DNA from: Portulaca oleracea
Taxonomy: Eukaryota > Streptophyta > Magnoliopsida > Caryophyllales > Portulacaceae
Length of the DNA: 64,000 nt
Direction: 5' to 3'
Assembly: GCA_029582165.1 (NCBI GenBank)
Contig: CM055889.1
Span: 14,378,841 to 14,442,840 of the forward strand
Below the pieces are notes generated by a model. That model did no database searches. It saw only the letters and a program-made list of their open reading frames with translations, and was not told the DNA's origin. Positions within the stretch are counted from its first letter, which is position 1. The number at the start of each line of letters is the position of its first letter. Shown here one piece after another: positions 12,693 to 22,770 of this stretch. Position numbers and translations under genes: made by a program.

Positions 12693-12927
12693 CTCCCTCT
12701 GTTTTTATTCATCTGTCGTCTATGAAATTGTGTTAAAAACTTTTACCGTTAATATCTTAATTTGTATAATGATTCATCATACAAAGTTGATGTCATCAGA
12801 TTCGTAATGAAAAATACTATTAAAAAATATAATATTATACTATTTTATAAAAATTTTATATTAGAAATTATTGATTAAAAGTTGGCACTGAAAACCATAA
12901 ATGACAAATAAAAAAGAACGGATGGAA
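12693..12927. mobile_element. Stowaway-like (Tc1/mariner) MITE
   Basis: About 235 bp. The left end CTCCCTCTGTTTTTATTC and the right end, read on the minus strand as TTCCATCCGTTCTTTTTTA, match the CTCCCTCCGT-type termini of Stowaway MITEs and each other with a few mismatches. Both ends are flanked by TA (12691-12692 and 12928-12929), the dinucleotide target of this superfamily. The interior is AT-rich and non-coding. Confidence 0.7.
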
Positions 12928-12929
12928 TA

Positions 12930-14716
12930 ATAGTTAGGAATTCAAATAATAAGTCACAAAATCTAATAGAATTGAATTAATAAAAATATTTTGGATCAAA
13001 TTGTCAAGTTGAATTGAATTGTTAACTTAGATTTTTTTTTTAAAATGCGAATCGAGAAAATCGAGTATAAAACTCATGATTTTCAAGTGAATTTGGGTTG
13101 AGTTAGAAGTTTATAGGCGACCTTGTACATATATTAGTCTAGGAAGAACTCAACAAGGACTGTGGGGCTATTATTGTTTTGAACAAGTTTGAGTCAACAC
13201 TAGTAAGAGACTCTATCAACCAACCACTCATTGCAAGTAGCAACATTGTTGAATCTTTCAAATTCCAGCTACTCATTCACTTTCACACGTCTAGCTTCAT
13301 TTAAGCCCCCCCCCCCCCTTTTTTTTGGTAACATATACATAAATTTATCTCATTTTATTTCACTTTTTTATTTTTTACTTTATCCCGTATTTTTTATAAC
13401 ACTTTAACCTACCTAATATAAGATCTATTTAAAAATTTTATATATTTAAAAGTGATGTGAATGATGTGATGTGTCTTACTAGTAATAATGTATTACAAAT
13501 TATAAACTTTATATTTAAAAAATTCATATCAATTAAAGATTTTTATAATACAAATTTTAAAAAACATATCAATTAAAGATTTTTATAATACTACAAACAA
13601 ACAAAAGAAAGAAATTCACGATCCCATCGTGTTTTAATCTCTTTTCTTAACAGTAATGAATTATACTGAATGAATTATTCTCAATGAATATTAATTTCTT
13701 ACTTTTCTTCAAAGGTTATGTTTGATAGTAGTATTTGGAAAATCGTTTAGCATTTTGATTGTGTCAAAACTTTAATTGCATAAATATTAATATTAGGTAA
13801 GTTACCATTTTGAGAAGCATTAAAGGTTTTAAGTAGCATTTTATGAAACGTTAATAAAGTAAGTGTTTAACGTTTTATATTTTTTTGATCAAAAAATACC
13901 CTTTGAAAATTTTTTCTTAGGAAATTAATTGGGAAAGTCGGTAAGGTTAATAAAAAAATAGATAAGAATTTTGGACCATTAAAGACAAGTTAAAGACTCG
14001 TAAACACATAAACCCAACAAATGTGGGACTAAATATGATATTTTTAGATTTGGTAAATTTAGGATGAGCCTCGGTCTAAAATATTTTGATGATTTTGACT
14101 TTGGGTCCAACTTGACTAGCCCCACACGGTCTTGGATCCAAGATTTTTTTTTGAAAAAAATATATAAGTAACATATATAGGTTAATAGATAATCATAAGT
14201 TTGAGGCTTGATAGATATAATTATTGGATTTTTTTTTTTGTGTAAAATCTGATCTACATTGACAGTAATGGTGTCAATTGACATCACTATACTTTTTGTT
14301 AAAAAGAAATTGTTTAGGAAAAAGAAGAAAATATATAGATTACTATGTTAATACCACTTAAAAATTGAATATTTCTGTAGTCCACTAGTAATAATCCCAT
14401 GTCTGAAGTGCTTAATGTCAAATAAAAAGGGTTGCAAGTTCAAATATTCTCCCAACCATTTTATTATCGCTTTTAAACTTATATAATTATGTAATATTTA
14501 TGTGAAATTGTCGATGTTCTTAAGTGTTTGAATGACATTTGTTAGTTTACTAGATTTATGAGGTATGTTTAATTTTTTTCTTATGTTGCTAAATAAATAG
14601 TATTTTATCAAAGCAAATTATTCATGACACCACTAACGCTAAATCTTGAATCTGTCAATGCTTCTATGTGCAGCTCTTCTCCTTGCTTGTTTTATACTTT
14701 TGTGATCTGCGATCTG
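12930..14716. other. AT-rich intergenic DNA, with one 40-bp tandem repeat
   Basis: No gene or transposon protein found. A 27-bp phrase (CATATCAATTAAAGATTTTT and the next seven bases) occurs at 13525 and again at 13565, a 40-bp period. A homopolymer C run lies at about 13308-13318. A minus-strand ORF at 13979-14287 shows no recognised domain. Confidence 0.4.
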
Positions 14717-14717
14717 T

Positions 14718-14822
14718 GGCCATGTACTTCTTGTACAACTCACCACAACATGTCATTTGACCACAATTCACTACAACCCACCACAACATTTTCCAATAAC
14801 TTTTTCACAATTAGCAATACAA

Positions 14823-14864
<42 letters not shown>

Positions 14865-15047
14865 CAAAAAACCCACCAATCACTTTTTCCAATAACTTTT
14901 TCACAATTACCAATACAATATTTATATATATATATACAAAAAAAACCACCACAACATACCAATAACCCACTACAATTCTATCATACCCGCCACAATTTCA
15001 TCACATCATACTGTGTCATACCACAACACATCGCATAAAAGAGGGCC
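14718..15047. mobile_element. MITE-like palindromic element with internal duplication and TA repeat
   Basis: The right end, on the minus strand, reads GGCCCTCTTTTATGCGATG; the left end is GGCCATGTACTTCTTGTAC. The interior is rich in CCACAAC phrases like the MITE at 15154. A 40-odd-bp block beginning TTCCAATAACTTTTTCACAA occurs at 14791 and again at 14887, each followed by a TA run (the first about 14829-14862). No matching target duplication was found, so the limits are less sure than for its relatives. Confidence 0.45.
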
Positions 15048-15153
15048 TTCATATTAATAAGTACTATTTTCTCTCTTCCACCTTCCCTCTTGTTGGGATT
15101 CACCCATGAGTAAATGTCCTACATCGGAAAAGTAAAGAGAAAGGACATGGTAT

Positions 15154-15343
15154 GACCCTGTTCTTTTATGCGGTATTTTGCGGAATGGTGTGGTGAGGTG
15201 TGGTGGAATTGTGGTGAGAGGAGAGAGAATGTAAAAAGTAGAGGAGAAAAGTGAGGAGAGAGAAAAGTAATGATTTGTGATAAAGTGTGGTGAGTTATGG
15301 AAATTACTGAAATTTGTGTATGATTCTGCCATAAAAACAAGGC
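15154..15343. mobile_element. Tourist/Harbinger-like MITE
   Basis: About 190 bp. The left end is GACCCTGTTCTTTTATGCGG; the right end on the minus strand is GCCTTGTTTTTATGGCAG. It is flanked by TAT on both sides (15151-15153, 15344-15346), a three-base duplication as in PIF/Harbinger MITEs. The interior is GTGGTG/GAGAG-rich. It belongs with the elements at 24762 and 63154. Confidence 0.6.
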
Positions 15344-15650
15344 TATATAAGTCAAGTGGGTTACTCCTCTTAACATCAATTGATTTTAAGATGAAACCTC
15401 ACTTAAATTATATACCATGGACCTTGGTTGAAGTGGGCTCCCCCTATATCTCCCCAGCACCTCTCGTTTGTGAATAGTGATACAACTCACAGGAAATTCA
15501 TTCTGAATTTACACTTGTTAATTGTGTTTTGGCATTAATAAGCTTTGTCCAGAAAACAAACAGTAGACAACTCGGCATTTCCTTTTCCATGTCCTTCTCC
15601 ACTGTCTTGGTCCTTACACGGCAGCTACAATTGACTTTTCTTCAAGGCTC

Positions 15651-15660
15651 TCTATAAAAC
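15651..15660 (+). promoter_or_regulatory. TATA box of the C2-domain gene
   Basis: TCTATAAAAC lies 127 bases upstream of the start codon at 15787, giving a likely transcription start near 15685 and a 5' leader of about 100 bases. It is the only good TATA match close upstream. The inference rests on sequence and spacing only. Confidence 0.6.
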
Positions 15661-15786
15661 TAAATGCATCTCCATTTTCTCTTCTACCATCATCAAGTCT
15701 TCGTTAGTCAACTGCACTCAACATTCAGTCATATATCCGTCACCCCCAAAAAAGAACAACGTCCGTAAAGCTTTTGTTGCATTTCC

Positions 15787-18700
15787 ATGTCGATCTCGGG
15801 CATACATGGTCAGCTGCTTGAAGTTACCGGTAAATAAGTTCTATTTACGTCTTTAATAATATTCGCTGAATTTGTTTTGAAGAAGATTAATGTGTGTTTG
15901 TGGGCATGCAGTTGCTGAATGTCGTAAATTGAAGGATACAGAGTGGCTATCAAGACAAGATCCTTATGTTATTCTAACTTATGGTACCAAAGAGTTTCGC
16001 ACCACCACCTGCACTGGTATATTATATATCATCATTCATCATACATGCATTAACTCTTTCTTTGTGTGGAGAAATTCATTGTTTCATCTGGGTTTCAACT
16101 TTCAACAGATGGAGATAGAAACCCAGTATTTCAAGAGAAGTTTGTCATCAATCTCATTGAGGGTTTGAGAGAGATCAAAGTGGTAGTATGGAACAGCAAT
16201 ACTGTCACCAATGATGACTTCATTGGCAGTGGAAAGTAATTATCTCAACATCTCCATTTTCACTTCTTTGGCTTAATTTCTTGCTGCTGTTAATTTTTTA
16301 AATTGTTCTTCTCTTTGTTGGAAAATAACCTCAATCCATTAGCATGTTTTCTATCCTCAGTTGACATTCTGTTTGCAACACTGCTTGGCATTCTCATTTC
16401 TGACTTGAAAATTTTAAAGTAATTGCACAGTTGACCCTGGACAAAAAAATAAATAAATAAATAAAGTTGAAAACTTTTTTTTCTAGAAACGTAGAACAAT
16501 CAGGTTTGTTTAATCGCTAAAACAATCTAGTTTGTCAACGGTTAGGTCACCTTCTTAAAACAATCGCGCAAGACAATGGACTACTAGGAAAAAAATTGCT
16601 AAAATTACCAAGGCTATGTTCTTTAAGGGTGTGCCAATCACCTCTTGCCTAAGTGGCAAGAGGTCCCCCACCTACTCCAGGTGTTCAGGGTTCGAATCCT
16701 GGGGATGACATATGTCCTTTACCAATTTGAAGGATGTGTGTTAGAGTGGGTCCCATCTTTGGGTTAGAGTGTTGTTGGGTTGTACCCCTGAGATAGCGGT
16801 CCGATGGCTTGGACACTTGGACTACTTACCTATTAAAAAAAGAAAAAAAAAACCTTCTTTAAGGCCCACTCCTACCGGCAACACTCTCTAAATTGGTAAG
16901 GGAGAAATACCGCCCCAAGGATTCTAACCTTGGGACGCCCGAGAGAGGAGGTGGATCTCTTGCCACCCAGGCAAGAGGTGATTGGCTTTTGGATGATAAG
17001 ACAAGGTAAGGTTAGCTTAGCTTAGGTTAGGCAACGATAATCCTATCAAGCTAAAGAACGTCTGTTAGCTTAATTATATCTAACATCGTCGACCTCTATG
17101 AATTCTGATGATTTTGTTAGAAGTTGTGATGAGAAATGTTAATTTCTTCGGTCATGTTATTTTGCATTTTATTGCTATCCATTGGGGATATTATTGTAAG
17201 CCATATCCTTTCTATGTTTAATTATTTTCAGAGTTCCAATACAAGATGTTCTTTCACGGGGATTTGATGATAGAGCTTGGACTCTTCAGACCAAATCTGG
17301 CCGGTATGATTTGTTTCCTTCAACTCTCATTTTGCTGCAATGTGAATTGTGATCTTTGCTAAGACAGTTGCATGGCTACTAACTGTTAGAAAGTTGTTTA
17401 TTTGATGATGGGTAGGATGTCCATATTAGCTCTTCTATATGCATATGTGATATGTCTAAGTTGTTAGCACATACTTTAATGATCCGATCCAGATTCAATT
17501 TTAGATTCATTGAATCCCGAGTTAATGAATCTGGATCCTTCAATATGGTTCAAATCTTGTGAATATATATGGATCGAATCCAATATCCATCTCCATACTT
17601 TCACCTGGTGAAAGTATGTGATAACAAAATGAATTTGTAGTTCTACTAGTTGACTTCTGAAGAAGTTAGTGATGGTGTGAGTTTAAAGCCTGAATGCTTT
17701 TTGGAAGCTTGAGTGCTAGTATTTGCGTTGTTGTCAGGCGATCAAATGTCTGATGTGCATTGATACTTGGATTTAGAACATTCCCAAAAAACAAATAATG
17801 TTTGATATAGGTGGGAAATGGGTGTAATATCAAATCACTCTGGAGCGAACAGCACAGATTAGGACAATTATAAGACTTATCCAGCTCGTTGGTGCAATTG
17901 TGCAATCACATGACAGTATAGTGCTTCAGAAGCAGGGCAAAGTGATGAACTGATATTTTGATCATCTTGATTCAAAGTCGAATAGTAAGAATGTGAAAGT
18001 TTTTGAAGAAAGCTTGTTTTGGCTCTTCTATTTTTCCCTTAGGTAGAACAATATTTGACAAAGATGTTATCATGTCGAACTCCTTATGGTGAATATTTAC
18101 TGCATGATTAAATGCGAAGATGGTCGATAATTTTGGGCGGGAGACTTCCCTTTTTAGTTTTGTCCAAGGATCTAGTTGCCTGCCAAATTGCGAGGGCTAA
18201 TCAATGAAAGAGCAAAAATTGAACATCTTATTCAGAGCTTTGCATGTAGGGTAGTGCAATGCTGTAAGTGGGCTCAGGTGAGTGAAGGACTTGAGCCATA
18301 AAAAAAGACTTGTATTTAAAAAATTTTCATATTTCTAACAGATTCATCCTCTATTTGCAGATACGCAGGGGAAATCAAATTGATAATGCATTACGCGCAT
18401 GCCAAAGACAATGTAAGTTCATCTTCACTACAAACCCTACTTAACATCAGTCGTCTTGAGTTTATTTACATTGTTGCTGTTCATTCCAGAAACCAGCTAC
18501 CGTTGCAGCAGAAGCTCCAGTTCAAGCTCACCAACCAATGTACATGGGTCCGATGGTAGTTCCCATGAGCCAATCATATCAAACCCAAGTGCACCCTCCA
18601 GTTCAAGCTCACCATCCAATGTACATGGGTCCCACGGTAGTTCCCATGACCCATTCATATCAAACCCCAGTGTACCCACCAGTTAGCTACCCAGCCCCAC

Positions 18701-19179
18701 CATCGGTGTATCCCCCTCCACCTCAACCACTTTATCCGGAAGTATATCCACCGGTTTCCTACCCGCCACCCCCACCTCATTCATCTTATCCTCCTCCTGC
18801 TTACCCAACACCACCACCTCCTGCTGGATACCCTCCGCATTCGTATCCTCAAGCTTCACCCTCTTCTCATTCAGGTATTCTTCTTCGTCTTTTTATTTTT
18901 AAGGGTGCATTTGGTAGAATCCCGGGAAAAGTTTTCCTGAGTTTGGGTGTGAAGTAATGGATCCCGTATGAAACTTTGCAGTCCATTAAGCACAACCAAA
19001 CGCATGGAAATTTTGTCAACTTGGAAAAGTTGATCAATTTTAATGAATGAAATTTACCAACCAAATGCTCTGTAAGACAGTATTTCATGATGTTTTACAT
19101 TACCAAAACTGACCCCCTGCGCCCGGGTTGGGTGAAAACAGGTTTTTACCCAGGAGTCTATCCTCCACACCCATACTGA
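15787..19179 (+). CDS. C2-domain protein with Pro/Tyr-rich tail (SRC2-like), seven exons
   Basis: Coding exons: 15787-15829, 15912-16016, 16109-16235, 17232-17303, 18361-18412, 18490-18874 and 19142-19179; every intron is GT...AG, and the joined reading frame is 822 bases (273 residues plus TGA). Residues about 8-130 form a C2 domain: LLEVTVAECRKLKDTEWL, SRQDPYVIL, RNPVFQEKFV, NDDFIGSG. C2 domains bind membrane phospholipid, often with Ca2+. Asp residues of the first loop and DPY are present, but the third loop reads NSNTVTNDDF, so part of the usual acidic set is replaced by Asn and Ca2+ binding is uncertain. Residues 134-273 are PPxY/YPP-rich, as in SRC2 and related plant stress- or elicitor-responsive C2 proteins. 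Residues 144-170 and 171-197 are a near-perfect tandem duplication. No membrane segment or signal peptide is visible. This is the only credible host gene in the window. Confidence 0.88.
16629..16854 (+). mobile_element. tRNA-derived SINE in intron 3
   Basis: The copy is framed by a perfect 10-bp target duplication TTCTTTAAGG (16619-16628 and 16855-16864). It starts GTGTGCCAATCACCTCTTGC, contains an A-box-like stretch (CCTAAGTGGCAAGAGG) and a perfect B-box-like GGTTCGAATCC (about 16690-16700), and ends in an A-rich tail (16834-16852). These are the pol III promoter elements and tail of a tRNA-derived SINE. It lies in the same direction as the host gene. Confidence 0.85.
16865..16988 (-). mobile_element. 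second SINE copy, opposite orientation, 3'-truncated
   Basis: Read on the minus strand from about 16988 it gives GCCAATCACCTCTTGCCTGG, then GGCAAGAG and a degenerate B box (GGTTAGAATCC), followed by the same downstream phrase (TTACCAATTT) as the first copy. It has no A tail; its 3' end abuts the right target duplication of the first SINE. The two copies make an inverted repeat able to pair in the pre-mRNA. Confidence 0.75.
18520..18681 (+). repeat. 81-bp tandem duplication inside the C2 gene's last long exon
   Basis: Two in-frame copies, 18520-18600 and 18601-18681, encode VQAHQPMYMGP... and VQAHHPMYMGP..., 27 residues each, differing at only a few codons. High DNA identity indicates a recent in-frame duplication in the disordered tail. 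Confidence 0.85.
18903..19072. mobile_element. Tourist-like MITE filling intron 6
   Basis: 170 bp flanked by TAA on both sides (18900-18902, 19073-19075). Ends: GGGTGCATTTGGTAGAA on the left and, on the minus strand, CAGAGCATTTGGTTGGTAAA. This agrees with PIF/Harbinger (Tourist) MITEs. It makes up most of the 267-bp intron 18875-19141. Confidence 0.7.
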
Positions 19180-19690
19180 TCGAGAGGTTGCGGCTTGCTC
19201 TGCTCCCAGGAAAAAGACACAATTTGATTCAGGAGTATGTGAAGTAGAGGATATTTTGGACAGAAAGTTAATGGTTTATGTGTTGCTTGCAAAAGTGTGC
19301 ATAAGGTGGTAGATAGTACCATTGTTTAATGATACAATAATGTAATTGCTCAGTTTTGCTTAATGTGATTTCACAGATTGTTAAACAGTTGTTCAGAATG
19401 AGACACTGCAAAGTTTTGCAAACACTCGTCTTATCCAGTTGGAACTGTTATTATGCTGAATACAGTGCTCAACGTGCAACTGGTTCATTCTACAGCATTA
19501 GCCAGGCTTGCGAAAGTATTCTGTTTCATGTAATCTGTGTGCATGGACAAGCACCGGTGACGATGATATATAGATTGTGTTGACATCAAGAAAAAGGACA
19601 ATAACGGGATAATTCACTTTGTTTAATCAAAATCTTTTGCACACTTGTCTTGTCTACTTTCATCCAGTACAGCTACAGGGCATCAATTGT
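19180..19690 (+). other. 3' UTR and downstream flank of the C2 gene
   Basis: Follows the TGA at 19177-19179. An AATAAT-type motif near 19334 could direct polyadenylation, giving a 3' UTR of about 170 bases, but later sites up to the copia insertion at 19691 cannot be excluded. A plus-strand ORF at 19356-19583 has no recognised domain. Confidence 0.45.
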
Positions 19691-19947
19691 TGTTAGGTTT
19701 TATTATTGTTATGTCTTCTTTTATCCTTTTGTTTTTTGGGCCCTGTTTTGTTGTCTTTGGGTTTTTGTTCTTAGTCCGGTTCTTTTCTGTTTCTAGGGTT
19801 ATAAAAAGGGGATTTCTTCCCTTTTTGTAGTTAGTTGAAATCTGGGAGCCTTTCCCTTTTTCCTTTCGTCTTCAATAAAAAGTTAGTCCGTTTTTCTTCT
19901 TTGGCTTCCATTTCTGATTACTCTCTAAAAGCTTGAGAAAGTTTACA
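19691..19947 (+). repeat. 5' LTR of copia A
   Basis: 257 bp, TGTTAGG...TTTACA. Contains a TATA-like TATAAAAAGGGG (about 19800-19811) and a poly(A) signal AATAAA (about 19875), as needed to start and end the element's RNA. Confidence 0.93.
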
Positions 19948-19959
19948 TGGTATTAGAGC
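19948..19959 (+). promoter_or_regulatory. primer-binding site of copia A
   Basis: TGGTATTAGAGC begins directly after the 5' LTR and differs by one base from the initiator-Met tRNA complement TGGTATCAGAGC. Confidence 0.85.
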
Positions 19960-20017
19960 AAGGTTGTTTTCTTGCGTCTGATTCTTTCTTCTTCTTCTTC
20001 CTTCCCTTTCAAATCTC

Positions 20018-21167
20018 ATGGCAGAACCTAAACCTAAGAATTCGTCTCCCCTTCTTCTCGATCCCTCTGATCCACTCTACATTCATCCATCCGATCATCC
20101 TGGTCAATCCCTTCAACGGGGACGATTTCGAAAACTGGAAAAGATCGGCTTCCATAGCCCTTTCTGCAAAAAATAAGCTAACTCTCGTTGATGGATCCTA
20201 CGAGCAACCTTCTGCAGATTCTCCCATCTTTCCCTTTTGGAAGAGGTGCCAGGACATGGTTATTTCTTGGCTCCTCAACTCTCTACACAAAGATATCAGG
20301 GAAAGCGTGCTCTACTCCGAAACTCCAAGTTTACTGTGGCAGGAACTAATTGAGCGATACGGCCAGTCGAACAAGGCGAAACTTTTTCAGCTACAACAAT
20401 CTGTTGATGCAATAGCGCAAGATAATCTTGATATCTCAGGTTACTTCAACAAATGTAAAAAGATCTGGGACGAGGTCTCTCTTGTAGCAGCTCTTCCGCG
20501 CTGTGGATGCGGCAAATGTACATGCGACACAAAGATTAATCTTGCGCTCCAAAAATACACAGAGGAACAAAGAATAATTCAATTCTTGATGGGACTAAAT
20601 GAGTCCTACACCACATTCCGCGGAAATATCCTCATCATGAAACCTTTTCCCAACCTTAGCCAAGTTTATGCCATGGCTCTCCAAGAAGAACGTCAGAGAC
20701 AGGTCAAACACACCACGAACTTCGTATCTGAGAGTGTTGCTTTTCAGTCTTCCCAAAGAAATCAAGATTTGAAGAAAGATGTAGTCATTTGCACCCATTG
20801 TAAAAGACCAGGGCACCCAATTGAGAGATGTTTCAAGATCATTGGATATCCCAATAAGAATGAACGGGGAACACAGTCTGTAAGAGAAAGGGGAAGAGGA
20901 AGAGGGAGGAATCCATGGACTGGAAGATTTGCCCAAACCGCACAGCTGTCTCAACCAATTCTTGAAACTCCAGTGTTTACTCTTCCTGGGATGGACGCAG
21001 ATCAAACCAAGCAAATGCTCAAGTTCATGAGTGAGCTCCAGAATGGGTCAAAGAGAGAAGAATCAGGAGACGAAGGTGAGGCAAAATCCGCTTATATGGC
21101 AGGTATATCTTCCGTTACACCTAATGATTTTTGCCTTACTTCGTTTGTTGATAATCAAACTGGATAA
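20018..21167 (+). pseudogene. copia A gag (frameshifted)
   Basis: Forms the virus-like particle core. The natural start is the ATG at 20018 (MAEPKPKNSSPLLLDPSDPL); the longer open frame from 19947 merely begins in the primer-binding site. A frameshift near 20095-20110 separates this N-terminus from the body (VNPFNGDDFENWKRSASIAL...). UBN2-type capsid follows (FWKRCQDMVISWLL, WQELIERYGQSNKAKLFQLQ, EEQRIIQFLMGLNESY). A zinc knuckle CTHCKRPGHPIERC is intact (about 20790-20835), followed by an Arg/Gly-rich stretch. The frame ends at 21167 by a further shift just before the protease. Confidence 0.88.
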
Positions 21168-22770
21168 TTGATTCCGGGGCATCTGACCATATGATTTCTG
21201 ACCCCACACATTTGTGCAACATTAGAAGTCTGTCTAAACCTATATCTATCACATTGCCTAATAAACACAAGGTCCAAGTCACTCAGTATGGGGATTACAA
21301 ACTCCAGGATAATCTGCTCCTTAAACATGTTCTTTACGTACCTCATTTTAGTTTCAATCTTATTTCAGTAAGGAGACTTAGCCAACAATTAAAATGCAGT
21401 GTTGTCTTTACTCCTGAAACATGCATCTTGCAGGGCCCTTCTCTGAGGAGGCCTCTGGTTATTGGTAAATCTGCTTACGGTCTTTACATTCTTGAACAAC
21501 TTGACAAAGACAGTTTTGGAGCTGTTAAAGATATTGGATCTTGCAGCAAAATAGATCGAAATAATCTTTGTAATAGTTTCTTGAGTACTTCTTTCGATAA
21601 ACAAGAATGTAAGCGCTGTGATTTGTGGCACAAATGATTAGGACATATATCCTTGAATAAACTGAAACATTTGGATGTTCTTGATTGTGTTCATAATGTT
21701 GGTCATAACGAGTCTGCTATATGTGAAATTTGTAACAAATCCAAACAGCATAGACTTCCTTTTCCCCATAGTAAGATTTCCACTAAAAGACCTTTTGAAT
21801 TGATTCATGTGGATGTTTGGGGGCCTTATTCTGTTAGGACATACACTGGGCATAGATATTTCCTTACAATTGTAGATGATTTTTCTCGAAGTACATGGAC
21901 CCATCTTATGGTTACTAAGAATGAAGCTTTTTCTATTCTAAAGTCGTTTGTGTTAATGGTCAAGACACAATTTGACAATCTATTAAAGCTATTCGATCTG
22001 ATAATGCTCTTGAATTGGGGCTAAATCAGACGGCTAAGGAATTTTTTGATAATAACGGGATCCTTCATCAAACTAGTTGTGTTCAGACCCCTCAAAAAAA
22101 TGGGGTAGTGGAAAGAAAACATAAACATTTGCTAGAAGTAAGTCGTGCTTTGCTTTTCCAATCTAACTTACCAATTAAGTTTTGGGGAGATTGTTTGATG
22201 ACAGCAACTTATTTAATTAATAGAATGCCTTCTGCTGTGATTGGAAACAAAACCCCTTTTGAACTTTTGCATGGAAATAAACCTATTCTCAATAACTTGA
22301 AGGTTTTTGGGTGTTTATGTTATGCTTCCACTCTTAAACAGGGGAGATCAAAACTTCAACCAAGAGCTACACCATGTATTTTTCTTGGTTACCCTATGGG
22401 CAAAAAGGGTTATAAACTTATGTCTTTAGAATCAAAACAGTTTTTTGTCTCTAGAGATGTGAAGTTTTATGAGAATGTCTACCCCTTATTAGCTAAGCCT
22501 CAATCTTCCCAGCCTTTCCATCCTACAGAGGAGAAAACATATGATTACTACCACACAGAGGTTCCCAATATAGAATCACAAACTTTTGATACTAATCAGG
22601 AGGTTTTTGAGGAACACCTGCCAACTAATGAGACAATCATGTCTCCTAATGTTCAACCTCAAGTTGTTTCTCTTAGAAGGTCTTCCAGGACACATAAACT
22701 TCCTTCATACCTAGAAGATTATGCCTGTTCTGTTCCCATTCAGCAAACTGAAAATTTCTACGCCACTTAA
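21163..22770 (+). pseudogene. copia A protease and integrase (stop and frameshifts)
   Basis: The protease begins WIIDSGASDHM (about 21163-21195) with an intact DSG triad, one base out of frame with gag. The GAG-pre-integrase region is interrupted by TGA at 21635-21637 in LWHK*LGHISLNKL; the family has Arg here, so CGA to TGA is the simplest explanation. The integrase core shows LIHVDVWGPY, then after a frameshift at about 21980 RSDNALELG and [10 protein letters not shown], the three acidic residues of the DDE triad. The C-terminal part ([33 protein letters not shown]) runs to a stop at 22768-22770 after another frame change. Confidence 0.88.

Larger units (their letters stand above)
16608..17068. 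mobile_element. MITE in intron 3, interrupted by SINEs
   Basis: The left arm (AGGCTATGTTCTTTAAGG, 16611-16628) and right arm (ending CTAAAGAACG at 17051-17060) are inverted versions of each other. The right interior (about 17000-17050, AAGGTAAGGTTAGCTTAGCT) matches the MITE at 30296. The body is split by a SINE at 16629-16854 and an opposite SINE fragment at 16865-16988. The exact outer ends and target duplication are not clear. Confidence 0.55.

Noticed and set aside
14624..15038. ORFs rich in Tyr-Ile repeats
   Set aside because: They are translations of TA microsatellites inside a MITE-like element.
16640..16710. tRNA gene
   Set aside because: A- and B-box motifs are present, but the sequence does not fold into a complete tRNA by eye and is framed by an A tail and a 10-bp target duplication; it is a SINE.
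18497..18679. antisense ORF over the C2 gene
   Set aside because: It mirrors the tandem duplication of the sense exon and has no independent support.
19947..20017. gag start at the ATG at 19947
   Set aside because: This ATG overlaps the LTR end and primer-binding site; the natural gag start is 20018 in another frame.
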